DNA of 64,000 nt, from the NCBI RefSeq assembly GCF_004209755.1, contig NZ_CP035913.1, positions 372,001 to 436,000 on the forward strand. The letters are read 5' to 3'. Positions within the stretch are counted from its first letter, which is position 1. The number at the start of each line of letters is the position of its first letter. The position numbers were made by a program, and so were the translations under genes. This DNA comes from Pseudoduganella lutea (GTDB lineage: Bacteria > Pseudomonadota > Gammaproteobacteria > Burkholderiales > Burkholderiaceae_D). This document shows, one piece after another, positions 37,702 to 47,012 of the stretch. The notes beneath the pieces are model-generated. The model made no database searches. It had not been told where the DNA came from and was given only the letters and a program-made list of their open reading frames with translations.

Positions 37702-39930
37702 ATGCCCGTCAAACACACTATTCTCGCGGCCGCCGTTGCCGCCCTCCTGGCCTGCAATGCCGCCGCCCAGACCACTCCCGCCACCGAGCCGTGGATGAAC
37801 CGCGCGCTGCCCGCGGAACAGCGCGCCGGACTCGCACTCGGCGCCATGACCCAGGAGGAAAAGCTCAAGCTGGTATTCGGCTACTTCGCGATCGATATCG
37901 CCGACAAGGGTTACCAGCGCCCGCAGGCATCGCGGCCGCAATCGGCCGGCTGGGTTCCCGGCGTGCCGCGGCTGGGGATTCCCGACCTGTTCGAGACCGA
38001 CGCCGGCATCGGCGTGGCCAGCCAGCGCGGCCCCAAACCGCGCCAGCGCACCGCCCTGCCCTCGGGCCTGGCCACGGCCGCCACGTGGAACCCCGAACTG
38101 GCCTACCAGGGCGGCGCCATGATCGGCGCCGAGGCGCGCGCCTCGGGCTTCAACGTGATGCTCGCCGGCGGCATCAACCTGACGCGCGAGCCGCGCAACG
38201 GCCGCAACTTCGAGTACGCCGGCGAAGATCCCTGGCTGGCCGCCACGATGGTCAGCGCCCAGATCCGCGGCGTCCAGTCGAATCACGTGATCTCCACCAT
38301 CAAGCACCTGTCGGCCAACGACCAGGAAACCTCGCGCATGGGTGTCAATGTGAAGATGAGCGACCGCGATGCGCGCCGCTCCGATCTGCTGGCCTTCCAG
38401 CTGGCAATCGAGCAATCGAATCCCGGCTCGGTGATGTGCGCCTACAACCGCTACAACGATTTCTACGCCTGCGAGAGCGACTACCTGATGAACCAGGTGC
38501 TCAAGCAGGACTGGCAATTCAAGGGCTTCGTCATGAGCGACTGGGGCGCCACGCATTCGACCATCCCGGCCGCCATGGCCGGCCTGGACCAGCAATCCGG
38601 CTGGCCGCTCGACAAGCACCAGTACTTCACCGCCGGCCTGCAGGAGGCGGTGGCCAATGGCCACGTGCCACAGGCGCGCCTGGACGACATGGTGCGCCGC
38701 ATCCTGTGGGCGATGTTCGACAAGGGCGTGGTCGACCATCCGGTCGCCGAGGGCGGCCCCATCGACGCGCAACGCCATGAAGCGATCAGCCAGGCCGACG
38801 CCGAGCAGGGCATGGTGCTGCTCAAGAACGACGCCGCGCCGCAAGGCGGCAAGCTGTTGCCGCTTGCCCCGGGCCTGAAACGCATCGCCGTGATCGGCTC
38901 GCATGCCGACATCGGCGTGCTCTCGGGCGGCGGCTCGTCCCAGGTCTATCCGCGCGGCGAGCTGCCGCTGCCCGGCCTGGGGCCGAACGAATTTCCGGGG
39001 CCGCTCGTATGGTTCCCTTCGTCGCCGCTGAAGGCGCTCAAGGAGCGCCACCAGGCCACCTTCACGTTCGACGCCGGCCGCGACCCGGACAGCGCAGCCC
39101 GCGCCGCCGCCGGCGCCGACGTGGTGATCGTGTTCGCGAACCAGTGGACCGCCGAGTCGCTGGATGCGTCACTTGACCTGGCCGAGCGCCAGAACGACGT
39201 GATCGCCGCCGTGGCGCGTGCCAACCCGCGCACGGTGGTGGTGCTGGAAACGGGCGGCCCGGTACTGATGCCGTGGCTGGCGCAGGTGCCGGCCGTGCTG
39301 CAGGCCTGGTATCCCGGCACTTCCGGGGGCCCGGCGATCGCGCGCGTGCTGACCGGCGAAGTGGACGCGGCCGGCCGCCTGCCGCTGACCTTCCCCGCCT
39401 CGCTCGACCAGCTGCCCCATCCGCAACTGCCGGGCCAGGGCAAGGGCCCGGAAGACCGCTGGGATCTCACCTATCCGGAAGGTGCGGCGGTGGGCTACAA
39501 GTGGTATGACCTGAAAGACAGGAAGCCGCTGTTCCCGTTCGGCCATGGCCTGTCGTATGGCGAGGTCAAGCTGGAAGGCCTGGGCGCGCGCCTGGACGGC
39601 AAGACCCTGAAGGTGACGTTCCGGATGACCAATCATGGCCAGCGCGCGGCCAGCCAGGTGGGCCAGGTCTACGTGGCCGCCCCGCGCGGCCGCTGGGAAG
39701 CCCCGAAGCGGCTGGCCAACTTCGCCAAGGCGAGCCTGAAGCCAGGCGAGAGCCGCAGCTTCGAGCTCGCCGTCGACCCGCGCCTGCTGGCCGACTGGGA
39801 TAGCCGCGGCAAGACGTGGAAGATCGCCGCCGGCAGCTACCAGGTCCTGCTGGCACGCTCGGCCGGCGACATCGTCGCCCGCGTGCCGGTCAAGCTGCGA
39901 GCCCGCACCATGGACCTGCATGGCCGCTGA
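37702..39930 (+). CDS. GH3 family beta-glycosidase (beta-glucosidase/xylosidase type)
   Basis: This is a 742-residue exported enzyme with signal peptide HTILAAAVAALLACNAAAQ. The N-terminal TIM-barrel (PGVPRLGIPDLFETDAGIGV, VISTIKHLSANDQETSRMG) carries the nucleophile Asp280 in FVMSDWGATHS. The C-terminal alpha/beta sandwich (VVIVFANQWTAESLDASLDL) and a fibronectin-III-like tail (LKVTFRMTNHGQRAASQVGQ) complete the standard GH3 layout. GH3 members cleave terminal beta-glucose or beta-xylose. The local context suggests xylo- or gluco-oligosaccharides, but the exact specificity cannot be read from the sequence. It heads the rightward glycosidase run. Confidence 0.92.
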   Translation: MPVKHTILAAAVAALLACNAAAQTTPATEPWMNRALPAEQRAGLALGAMTQEEKLKLVFGYFAIDIADKGYQRPQASRPQSAGWVPGVPRLGIPDLFETDAGIGVASQRGPKPRQRTALPSGLATAATWNPELAYQGGAMIGAEARASGFNVMLAGGINLTREPRNGRNFEYAGEDPWLAATMVSAQIRGVQSNHVISTIKHLSANDQETSRMGVNVKMSDRDARRSDLLAFQLAIEQSNPGSVMCAYNRYNDFYACESDYLMNQVLKQDWQFKGFVMSDWGATHSTIPAAMAGLDQQSGWPLDKHQYFTAGLQEAVANGHVPQARLDDMVRRILWAMFDKGVVDHPVAEGGPIDAQRHEAISQADAEQGMVLLKNDAAPQGGKLLPLAPGLKRIAVIGSHADIGVLSGGGSSQVYPRGELPLPGLGPNEFPGPLVWFPSSPLKALKERHQATFTFDAGRDPDSAARAAAGADVVIVFANQWTAESLDASLDLAERQNDVIAAVARANPRTVVVLETGGPVLMPWLAQVPAVLQAWYPGTSGGPAIARVLTGEVDAAGRLPLTFPASLDQLPHPQLPGQGKGPEDRWDLTYPEGAAVGYKWYDLKDRKPLFPFGHGLSYGEVKLEGLGARLDGKTLKVTFRMTNHGQRAASQVGQVYVAAPRGRWEAPKRLANFAKASLKPGESRSFELAVDPRLLADWDSRGKTWKIAAGSYQVLLARSAGDIVARVPVKLRARTMDLHGR

Positions 39931-39952
39931 AACAGATATTCCCGGATCGATC

Positions 39953-41182
39953 ATGACTGCCGTTTGCCGTCGTACCGCACCGCGCTTGCCGGCTGCCGCC
40001 ATGTGCCTGGTTTCGCTGATCGCACTTGGCGCCTGCGGCAAGCCGCACGCCGGGGCGGAACCCCGCTCCCCGGCGCGGGCTCCCACCCCAGCGGTCAGTC
40101 TGACTCGCATGCCATTCGGCGCATTGTCGAGCGGAGCGCCGGTCGAAGCGGTCGTGCTGACGAATCGCCACGGCCTGTCGGCAACCGTGATCACCTACGG
40201 CGCCACGCTGCAAAGCCTGCGTTTTCCCGACCGGAATGGACAGGTCGCCGACCTGGCGGTGGGCTATGACGACCTGGCCGGCTACGAGGCCACGCCGGGC
40301 TATACCAACGTGACCATCGGGCGCTTCGCCAACCGTATCGACGGTGCCGGCTTCGCCCTCGACGGCAAGACCTACAAGCTGTCGGCCAACGAAGGGACCA
40401 GCCTGCTGCACGGCGGGGCCGAAGGCTGGGACAAGCGCAACTGGGCCATCAAGGCAATCGACCGGGGCACCGGCAAGGCTGCGGTCACCTTCACCCTGAC
40501 CTCGCCCGACGGCGACCAGGGATTTCCCGGCACGGTCACGGCCGACGTCACCTATGAGCTCAACGACGACAACGACCTCACCATCCGGTACCGCGCAACC
40601 ACCGACAAGCCCACCGTCATCAACCTGACCCACCACGGCATGCTCAACCTGGGCGGCATCCCGGCCACGCACCTGGCCACGGATGCCGAACTGGCCATCG
40701 AATCCGACGCCATCCTGCCGATCGACGGGTCGCTGATTCCGCTGGCGCAGGCCATGCCGGTAGCCGGCACGCCTTTCGACTTCCGGCGCGCGGCCGCCGT
40801 GACCGGCCGGGTACGCATGGCGCACCCGCAACTCGCCATCGCCAACGGCGGCATCGACCACAACTACCTGCTGCGTGGCGGCCGGACCGCCACGCCTAAG
40901 CTGGCGGTGACGCTGGAAGACCGCCGCTCCGGGCGCGCCATGACGATCTCGACGACCGAGCCCGGCATGCAGGTCTACACAGGCAATTTCCTGGCCGGGA
41001 AGATCGCCGGCAAAGGCGGCCAGCACCTGGCCAAGTACCAGGCCATCACCTTCGAAGCGCAGGCCTATCCGGACAGTCCCAACCGGCCCGACTTCCCGGG
41101 CACGCGCCTCGATCCCAGCCAGGTCTACCGGCAAACCACGGTCCACCATTTCTATCACGTGAAGCAGGCAGGAACACCATGA
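39953..41182 (+). CDS. galM: Aldose 1-epimerase (galactose mutarotase), lipoprotein form
   Basis: This is 409 residues from 39953. The leader ends in the lipobox SLIALGAC (Cys28), so the enzyme is probably membrane-anchored rather than cytoplasmic. Mutarotase motifs are GATLQSLRFPDRNGQVADLA, IGRFANRID, the His of EGTSLLHGG, the second His in NLTHHGMLNLGG and the catalytic Glu in ITFEAQAYPDSPNRPDFPG. The NLTHHGM block replaces the usual NLTNHTYFNL, a small departure that keeps the His. It would interconvert anomers of released sugars. The last four bases overlap the next gene (ATGA). Confidence 0.9.
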   Translation: MTAVCRRTAPRLPAAAMCLVSLIALGACGKPHAGAEPRSPARAPTPAVSLTRMPFGALSSGAPVEAVVLTNRHGLSATVITYGATLQSLRFPDRNGQVADLAVGYDDLAGYEATPGYTNVTIGRFANRIDGAGFALDGKTYKLSANEGTSLLHGGAEGWDKRNWAIKAIDRGTGKAAVTFTLTSPDGDQGFPGTVTADVTYELNDDNDLTIRYRATTDKPTVINLTHHGMLNLGGIPATHLATDAELAIESDAILPIDGSLIPLAQAMPVAGTPFDFRRAAAVTGRVRMAHPQLAIANGGIDHNYLLRGGRTATPKLAVTLEDRRSGRAMTISTTEPGMQVYTGNFLAGKIAGKGGQHLAKYQAITFEAQAYPDSPNRPDFPGTRLDPSQVYRQTTVHHFYHVKQAGTP

Positions 41183-43429
41183 CGATTTCCAAGGCAAAGC
41201 CGCTCCCGGCGCCACCCGGCACCACGCGGCGTCATTTCCTCGGCGTGGCCGGCAAGGCGACCATGGCGGGCGCGCTGCCGGCAGGCCTGGCCGCGCCAAT
41301 GGCGGCGCGTGCGGCCGCCGGACCGGCGCACGACGTGCGCCGCCTGGTCGGCCGTGGCGACATCATCGAGCGCGCGTACCGGCCGGAGGCCGCGGTCGGC
41401 CGCTACCAGGGCAACGGGCGCTTCGGCGGCGTGTACGCGAAACTGGGCCTGCATGCGCACCCGGACCAGCGCGACGACTACGACAGGCACGGCTTCACGC
41501 AGATCATGCACATGAAGCACTGGGGCCGTTTCTTCTTCCACTCGGCGGAGCGCAAGGCCGACACCAGCGCCGACTACCTGCTGCCGCTGGCGCGCATCCA
41601 CTGGCAGGACCTGCCCGAGGGCGTGACCGACTACCTGCAGCACCAGTCATTCATGGATGGCACCGTCGTCACGCGCTTTCGCACGGCGGCGGGCAGCAGG
41701 GCCGGCGTGACCACGTGGTTCGATCCCGTGGCGCGCAATCTGAGCGCGATCGAACTGGACATGGACGGCCCGGCCATGCCGCTGGTACTGGCCGCCGTCA
41801 CCCGCTTCGTGCCCTACGCGTATGGTTTCGCCGAGCCGACGACGCAAAGCTTCCGCGTCGTCCGCATGGGCGACCAGTGGCGCATCGACATCACCTGCGC
41901 GGCCAGCAAGCCGGCCGCCGTGTCGGCGCTGTATCTCAAGACCGACGCCGCCGTCGAAGCCCATCCGGATGGCCTGCTGATCCGGCCGCGCCGGGGGCGC
42001 AGCCAGCTGTTCATCTCGTATGGCGAGCCGGTGCCCGCCGATGCGCCAAGGCTGTCGCTGCGGCGTACGCGCGCGCACTGGCAGCGCACGTGGGAAACCT
42101 CGGCCATGCTGGACCTGCCGGACGAACGCGCGCAGCAGACATGGGTGCGTTCGCTGGCCTATATCCTGTCCACCTTCAACGACGACGGCTATGGCTTCAC
42201 GCCGACCAACGGGTTTTCCGGCAATCTGTACATGTTCAACTATGCGCAAGACCTGTTCTATGTGCACCCGACCCTGCTGGCAAGCGGCAACGTGGCACCG
42301 GCCAAGGCCTGGATCGAGCGCTTCGCCGCCATGATCCCCGGCATGCGCGACTACGCGCGCCGCCTGTGGCCGGAAACCCGGGGCATCTACCCGCCATGGG
42401 AATTGCCGTTCGGCCCGGTCGAGGGCTACCACGACCCGTCGGTGCCGATCGTCTACTGCTACGAGCCGCACAATGCCGGCTACCTGTGCCGCATGGCACA
42501 TGACACGGCACTGATGGTCGACGATCCCGCCTGGACCCGTGCACATGCGCTTCCCCTGATCGAGGAAACGGCCCGCTTCTTCCACAGCTTCTGCCGCAAG
42601 GAACCGGACGGCCGCTGGCACCTGTTCCTGTCGCCGTCCGTCGGCCAGGACGAAGCCGGCGGTCGCAACCAGAAGGATTACCTGTGCGCCCTGTACAGCG
42701 CCAGGTACAGCTTCCAGAAAGCCATCGAACACGGGCTCGATACCGACGGCAGGTACCGCCGCATCCTGCAGGACGGCCTGGCGTTCGATACGCTGTTGTC
42801 GGACAAGCAGTTCTACTATGCGTCGGCCGGCTCCGGGCCGAAGGACTACGGCACGCAGAAGCACCCGGTGCAGCTGAACGGACTGGCTTACCTGCCCACC
42901 GAGAGCAAGCCGCAGCGCCCGAACTGGCCGCCTACCGCCAGCGCTACAGCTCGACCGAGCGCGCAACCGAGCCCTACTTCCATGGCTGGACACTGGGGAA
43001 TTCCTGCTGGCCGGCACCCACGCGGGCGATCCTGCGGGCTGGCGCCGCGACTGGGACAACGTGCGCCGTTCCGACTACACCGACCCGGCATGGGTGCAGA
43101 TCTACGAAACCAGCGCGCGCCCGGCCTCGGCGTTCTATGTGACCACCAGCGGCCTGTTCGCCCAGAGCCTGGTGGAGAACCTGGTCAGCGATTACTGGGG
43201 CGAGCTGCGCATCGGTGCCTGCAACCCGTTCGCCGGGCCGGTGTCCTTCGCCAACGTGCGCAGCCGGCTGGGCGTGACCGTCAGCGGCACGCTGCGCGAC
43301 GGCGCCGGCCAGGTCACCCTGCGTGCCTGGAAGGATTGCCGCCTGCTGTGCAATGGCACCCTGGTGACGCTGGCGAAAGGAGTGGCGCGCCAGATGGCGA
43401 TCGTCGCGCCGCCGGCCGTGCACATCTGA
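41179..43429 (+). pseudogene. Tat-exported six-hairpin-type glycosidase, broken by two frameshifts
   Basis: The start overlaps the mutarotase stop (ATGA). A Tat leader (TTRRHFLGVAGKATMAGALP) precedes ~560 residues in one frame. The segments YGFTPTNGFSGNLYMFNYAQ and WPETRGIYPPWELPFGPVEG suggest an (alpha/alpha)6-barrel glycosidase of the GH95/GH127-like kind. At the CCC run 42918-42920 the frame moves to YRQRYSSTERATEPYFHGW, and at GGGG 42995-42998 to LLAGTHAGDPAGWRRDWDN, which continues to the TGA at 43427. One extra C and one extra G would restore a continuous ~750-residue protein. Either the gene has just died or the assembly has homopolymer errors. Confidence 0.8.
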
Positions 43430-43496
43430 TCGCGGAACGCTTCCCGCCACGCCATGCCCGGCAGTTCGACATCGCCGGGCCCCAAGGAGACATCCA

Positions 43497-45695
43497 ATGC
43501 ATCGTCGCGATTTTCTCGGTAGTTCCGCCGCCCTGGCGGCCAGCATGCCCGCCTGCGCGGTAGCCGGTCCGGCCACCACGCCATCGCAGGCCCCGCCCGT
43601 CACGATCCTGCACGGCCGCAAGCCGGCCGCCGGCTGGCGCTTCGCGCTGAAGGACCTGCGCAAATACCTGGCGGCGGCCGGCGTGCCGGTAACGGCGCGC
43701 GTGCCGGCACCGGGCAGGCTGCCGGCCGGCGTCCTGGTCGTGCTCGTCGACGACGATGCGGCCATGGCCGCGCTGCGCGGCGCGTATCCGGCGCGCGCGG
43801 CACCGGCCGGCAGCGACGCGTTCTCGATCGTCACCCACGACCGGGCCGACGAACCGGGCAGCCCGGTCTACTTCCTGGCCGGCGCCGACCTCCTTGGCCG
43901 GCAGTTCTGCTGCTACGACTTCCTCGAACGCTACGCCGGCGTGCGCTTCCTGCATCCCGACTTCGAACATGTACCGCCATTTCGTGGCCCGCCGCAACCG
44001 ATCGCCACGGCCGCCGCGCCGCCGGAGTTCCGCTACCGCGGCCTGTATCCGTGGAACTACAACTACGACCGGCGCGGCCTGTCCACCTTCTGCGACATCA
44101 ATGCCCGCTTCGAAGCGCGCGACTGGGCGTGGTTCGAACGGCTGGGCGACTGGCTCGTGAAGAACCGGCAGAACACGCTGTTCTGGTTCGACGACGTGTT
44201 CAACGACGACGCCCTGTCGGCGCGTTTTCCGCAGGCTCTCCGGCGCTACTGGCGCGAGCGCGGGCTGCGCCAGGTGCTCGGGCTGGGCTGGGGTTCCAAC
44301 GAAGGCCGCCCCCGCGGCGGCAAATGGGAAGCGCTCACCTGTGTCGATGCGCAGGGCAGGAGCATCGAGGAGGCCGACTGGCGCAAGACCCTGTGCCCGC
44401 GCGTGCCGGAGTATGCCCGGCTGGCCGCGAGCAATATCGCCGGCGTCGACTTCGCCGCTCCCGAGGCGATCGGCACCCTGATCGGCTACGGTGAAAACAC
44501 CTGGGCGGCGCACCAGGCCAGCCGCTGCAGCCGCCACGCGGGCATCGCCGGCGACGTGCTGATCGAGCGCGACCTGCGCCAGGTCCGCGGACAGGTCGAA
44601 GCGCGCGGCGGCGCCAGGCTGCCGCTGGGCTTCGTGATCTCGACCCACGGGGCGAACGCCGACAGCCCCTTCGTCAGTGGCAGGGTGATCGATTTCCTGC
44701 CCCGCAACGGCCTGGTCAGCATCCATACCTACCAGCAGGATTCTTGGAACCACTTTGCCCCCGTCTACGAACGCATCCAGGCACGCAACGCCCGCGAGAA
44801 GACCGCCATCCGCGCCGTGCACATCGGCGAGGTGGCCTTCCTGTGCAATTACGACATTCCACTGTTCCGCCCGTCGATCCTGCGCCGCCGCGAGGTCGAC
44901 CTGCGCAGCGTGCCGCGCGACGTCGCGATGGCGCACCTGGCCACGCTCAACACCACGCAATACCTGTACTGGCTGAAGTCGTACCAGATGATGCGCTGGC
45001 AGTGGCACAAGGATGACGCCCGCTGGAGCGAGGGCATCGTCGCGCTGGGCATGGACCTGTTCGGCCCCGTGCACGGCAAGGTCTTCGCCGAACTGTTCGG
45101 GCGCCTGACCGCGCTGGATTACCTGCAGCCGGCCAGCGCCATTCCTGACCTGCTGGGATCGCTGAAGGAGCCGGAAAAGATCCGCGCCTGGACCCGCTAC
45201 AACCCGGCCACCCATTCGGACACGTGCGGCTTCTACCTGTGGGCCAAGGGCCATGCGCCCGCCCTGCTGGACGATGCCGCGCGCAATGCCGAGGCCTGCC
45301 TCGCGCTCGGCGAGCGCCTGAACGCGTCGGCCGGCGCGCTGTATCGCCGCCAGTTCCACGACACGCTGGCCCTGACCGCCCACTACCATGCGATCCGTAT
45401 CCACTGGGGCAAGGCCGGCCACGCGCTGGCCGCCGTGCAAGCCGATGTTGCCGCGAACCGTGCCGCGCACATCGCTGCCGCGCTGGGCGAGCTGGCGAAG
45501 ATGCGCGCCGCCCGCGCGGCCTTCGACGTCCACCTGGGCAAGCTGGTGAACACCGCCGCCGGCGACAGCGTCACGCGCGACTCGATCGCCGCCGATTTCG
45601 TGCGCAATCCGCCGCTCGAATTCATCGATGGCAAGATCGCCCTGCTGCGCGCGGCACAGGCGGCCGATGCCGCCCTGCCCGACCTGATGGCCTAG
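43497..45695 (+). CDS. Tat-exported DUF4838 / alpha-glucuronidase-like protein
   Basis: This is a 732-residue protein with AAGGAG eight bases before the start and a Tat leader (MHRRDFLGSSAALAAS). Residues ~40-160 resemble the N-terminal domain shared by GH67/GH115 alpha-glucuronidases and DUF4838 proteins, ending ERYAGVRFLHPDFEHVP. A TIM-barrel-like middle follows (YPWNYNYDRRGLSTFCDINA, KNRQNTLFWFDDVFN, SIHTYQQDSWNHFAPVYERI). It ends in a helical region. Removal of glucuronic acid or methyl-glucuronic acid side chains from xylan is a reasonable guess given the family resemblance and the nearby udh, but catalytic residues were not identified. Its stop shares CTAG with the convergent GH5 gene. 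Confidence 0.7.
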   Translation: MHRRDFLGSSAALAASMPACAVAGPATTPSQAPPVTILHGRKPAAGWRFALKDLRKYLAAAGVPVTARVPAPGRLPAGVLVVLVDDDAAMAALRGAYPARAAPAGSDAFSIVTHDRADEPGSPVYFLAGADLLGRQFCCYDFLERYAGVRFLHPDFEHVPPFRGPPQPIATAAAPPEFRYRGLYPWNYNYDRRGLSTFCDINARFEARDWAWFERLGDWLVKNRQNTLFWFDDVFNDDALSARFPQALRRYWRERGLRQVLGLGWGSNEGRPRGGKWEALTCVDAQGRSIEEADWRKTLCPRVPEYARLAASNIAGVDFAAPEAIGTLIGYGENTWAAHQASRCSRHAGIAGDVLIERDLRQVRGQVEARGGARLPLGFVISTHGANADSPFVSGRVIDFLPRNGLVSIHTYQQDSWNHFAPVYERIQARNAREKTAIRAVHIGEVAFLCNYDIPLFRPSILRRREVDLRSVPRDVAMAHLATLNTTQYLYWLKSYQMMRWQWHKDDARWSEGIVALGMDLFGPVHGKVFAELFGRLTALDYLQPASAIPDLLGSLKEPEKIRAWTRYNPATHSDTCGFYLWAKGHAPALLDDAARNAEACLALGERLNASAGALYRRQFHDTLALTAHYHAIRIHWGKAGHALAAVQADVAANRAAHIAAALGELAKMRAARAAFDVHLGKLVNTAAGDSVTRDSIAADFVRNPPLEFIDGKIALLRAAQAADAALPDLMA

Positions 45696-46930
45696 CTTTG
45701 CTGCCCAGAAGCCGGGCGGGCCCGATAGCCCATGTGCGCCGTCAGCCACGCCCAGGTGGCGTCGTCGTTGCGAACGGCGGGCGGTGCCGCCGGCGTCCTG
45801 GCTGGCTTGACCGGCTTGCCGCGCCAGCGCTCGGCCAGGCGGCGGTACACGTGGGCGGCCGGCTTCATGCGGTTGCTGGTGTCCAGCAGGCCCAGGTCGT
45901 ACTCGAATGGATGGAATTCGTACTGGCGGCTGACATCGTGGCTGGCCCACCAGGTGAACCAGTTGACGCCCTCCTCCAGCGCCGCTTCCACGGCGACCTC
46001 CAGGTAGCGGGGGATATCCTTTTCCGGCATCTCGACATTGCACACGCCGAACTCCTGGATCCACACCGGCTTGGCCGGATCGCGCGCGTGGCTGCGCACC
46101 AGCGCCGCCATGGCGGCCGGCAGGTGGGTGTACGGCTTGTCGAGCGGGCCGCCCAGCTTGCCCGCGCCGGTCCAGAACGGCCAGCAGTGCAGCGCCACGA
46201 TCGGCTGCGTCGCGATCAGCGCCTCGCGCGAGAACGTGTCTTCCTTGAACCAGGGGCTGTTGTCGACGCCGTTCACGTGCACCTTGCCCGGCGCCAGCGC
46301 ATGCATTTCCTGGAATACGCGGCGCATCCATGCGTCGCCCTGCGCGATCTTGTCCGACCACTGCACGTTGATCTCGTTGCCGATGTCGAAGCCCATGAAG
46401 TTCGGGTGGTGCCGCATGCGCGCGGCCAGGGCCTGCAGGTACACCGATTGCGCCCGCGCCCACTGGAGCGAGGTATAGAACGGTTCCTTGTGATAGAACA
46501 CGGGATCGAAGCGGAAGCCGCTCAGCCAGCCCGTGTAGATGGTCGGCATGACGTCCAGGTTTTCGGCGGCCGCGGCCTGCATCAGCTGGTCGAAGCGGTC
46601 CAGGTGGGCGGTGCTGACGGTCTTCGGGTTGGTCTGGAACCACGGCCACACCACCATCACGCGCAAGTGATCGATGCCCAGTTCGGCCATGCGCGCCATG
46701 TCCTCGCGGATGTCGGCGATCTTCCAGTCGTTGAAACTGAAATACCAGTTCTTCGACGGTACGTAGTTCAGCCCGAAGCGGTGATGCTGCAGGCTCGGCT
46801 TGTTGCCCCGGTAGCCGGGCGTGGGGGCGGCGAGTGCATCGGCGCCGCCGATGGCGCCGAGCGCGGCGGCGAGCGAACCGGTCTTGAGGAAGTCGCGGCG
46901 CGAGCCGCCATGGGGATCGTTCGGGTGCAT
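45692..46930 (-). CDS. Tat-exported GH5-type endo-glycosidase
   Basis: This is a 412-residue protein with AGGA six bases before the start and a Tat leader (GGSRRDFLKTGSLAAALGAI). The TIM-barrel has the clan GH-A pair: acid/base Glu186 in GFDIGNEINVQW and nucleophile Glu293 in VWIQEFGVCN, with substrate-binding aromatics at WWASHDVSRQYEF. The overall pattern suits GH5 (mannanase- or glucanase-like subfamilies) or a close GH-A relative. It is transcribed opposite to the other glycosidase genes, with the XylR-type regulator gene ending 82 bases upstream. It likely belongs to the same regulon. Confidence 0.82.
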   Translation of the reverse strand: MHPNDPHGGSRRDFLKTGSLAAALGAIGGADALAAPTPGYRGNKPSLQHHRFGLNYVPSKNWYFSFNDWKIADIREDMARMAELGIDHLRVMVVWPWFQTNPKTVSTAHLDRFDQLMQAAAAENLDVMPTIYTGWLSGFRFDPVFYHKEPFYTSLQWARAQSVYLQALAARMRHHPNFMGFDIGNEINVQWSDKIAQGDAWMRRVFQEMHALAPGKVHVNGVDNSPWFKEDTFSREALIATQPIVALHCWPFWTGAGKLGGPLDKPYTHLPAAMAALVRSHARDPAKPVWIQEFGVCNVEMPEKDIPRYLEVAVEAALEEGVNWFTWWASHDVSRQYEFHPFEYDLGLLDTSNRMKPAAHVYRRLAERWRGKPVKPARTPAAPPAVRNDDATWAWLTAHMGYRARPASGQQS

Positions 46931-47012
46931 GGTGTCCTGGTAGTTGAAGACAATGACAGCGGCCGGCTTGCAGCAGGCGGCAAAGTGTGGCACACGCCAG
47001 GACGATCAGACA

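Noticed and set aside
43314..46649. Open frame of over 1100 codons on the minus strand
   Set aside because: It lies antisense to the DUF4838-type gene and partly overlaps GH5. Its composition is Arg/Ala/Gly/Gln-rich without any family motif, as expected opposite GC-rich coding sequence.
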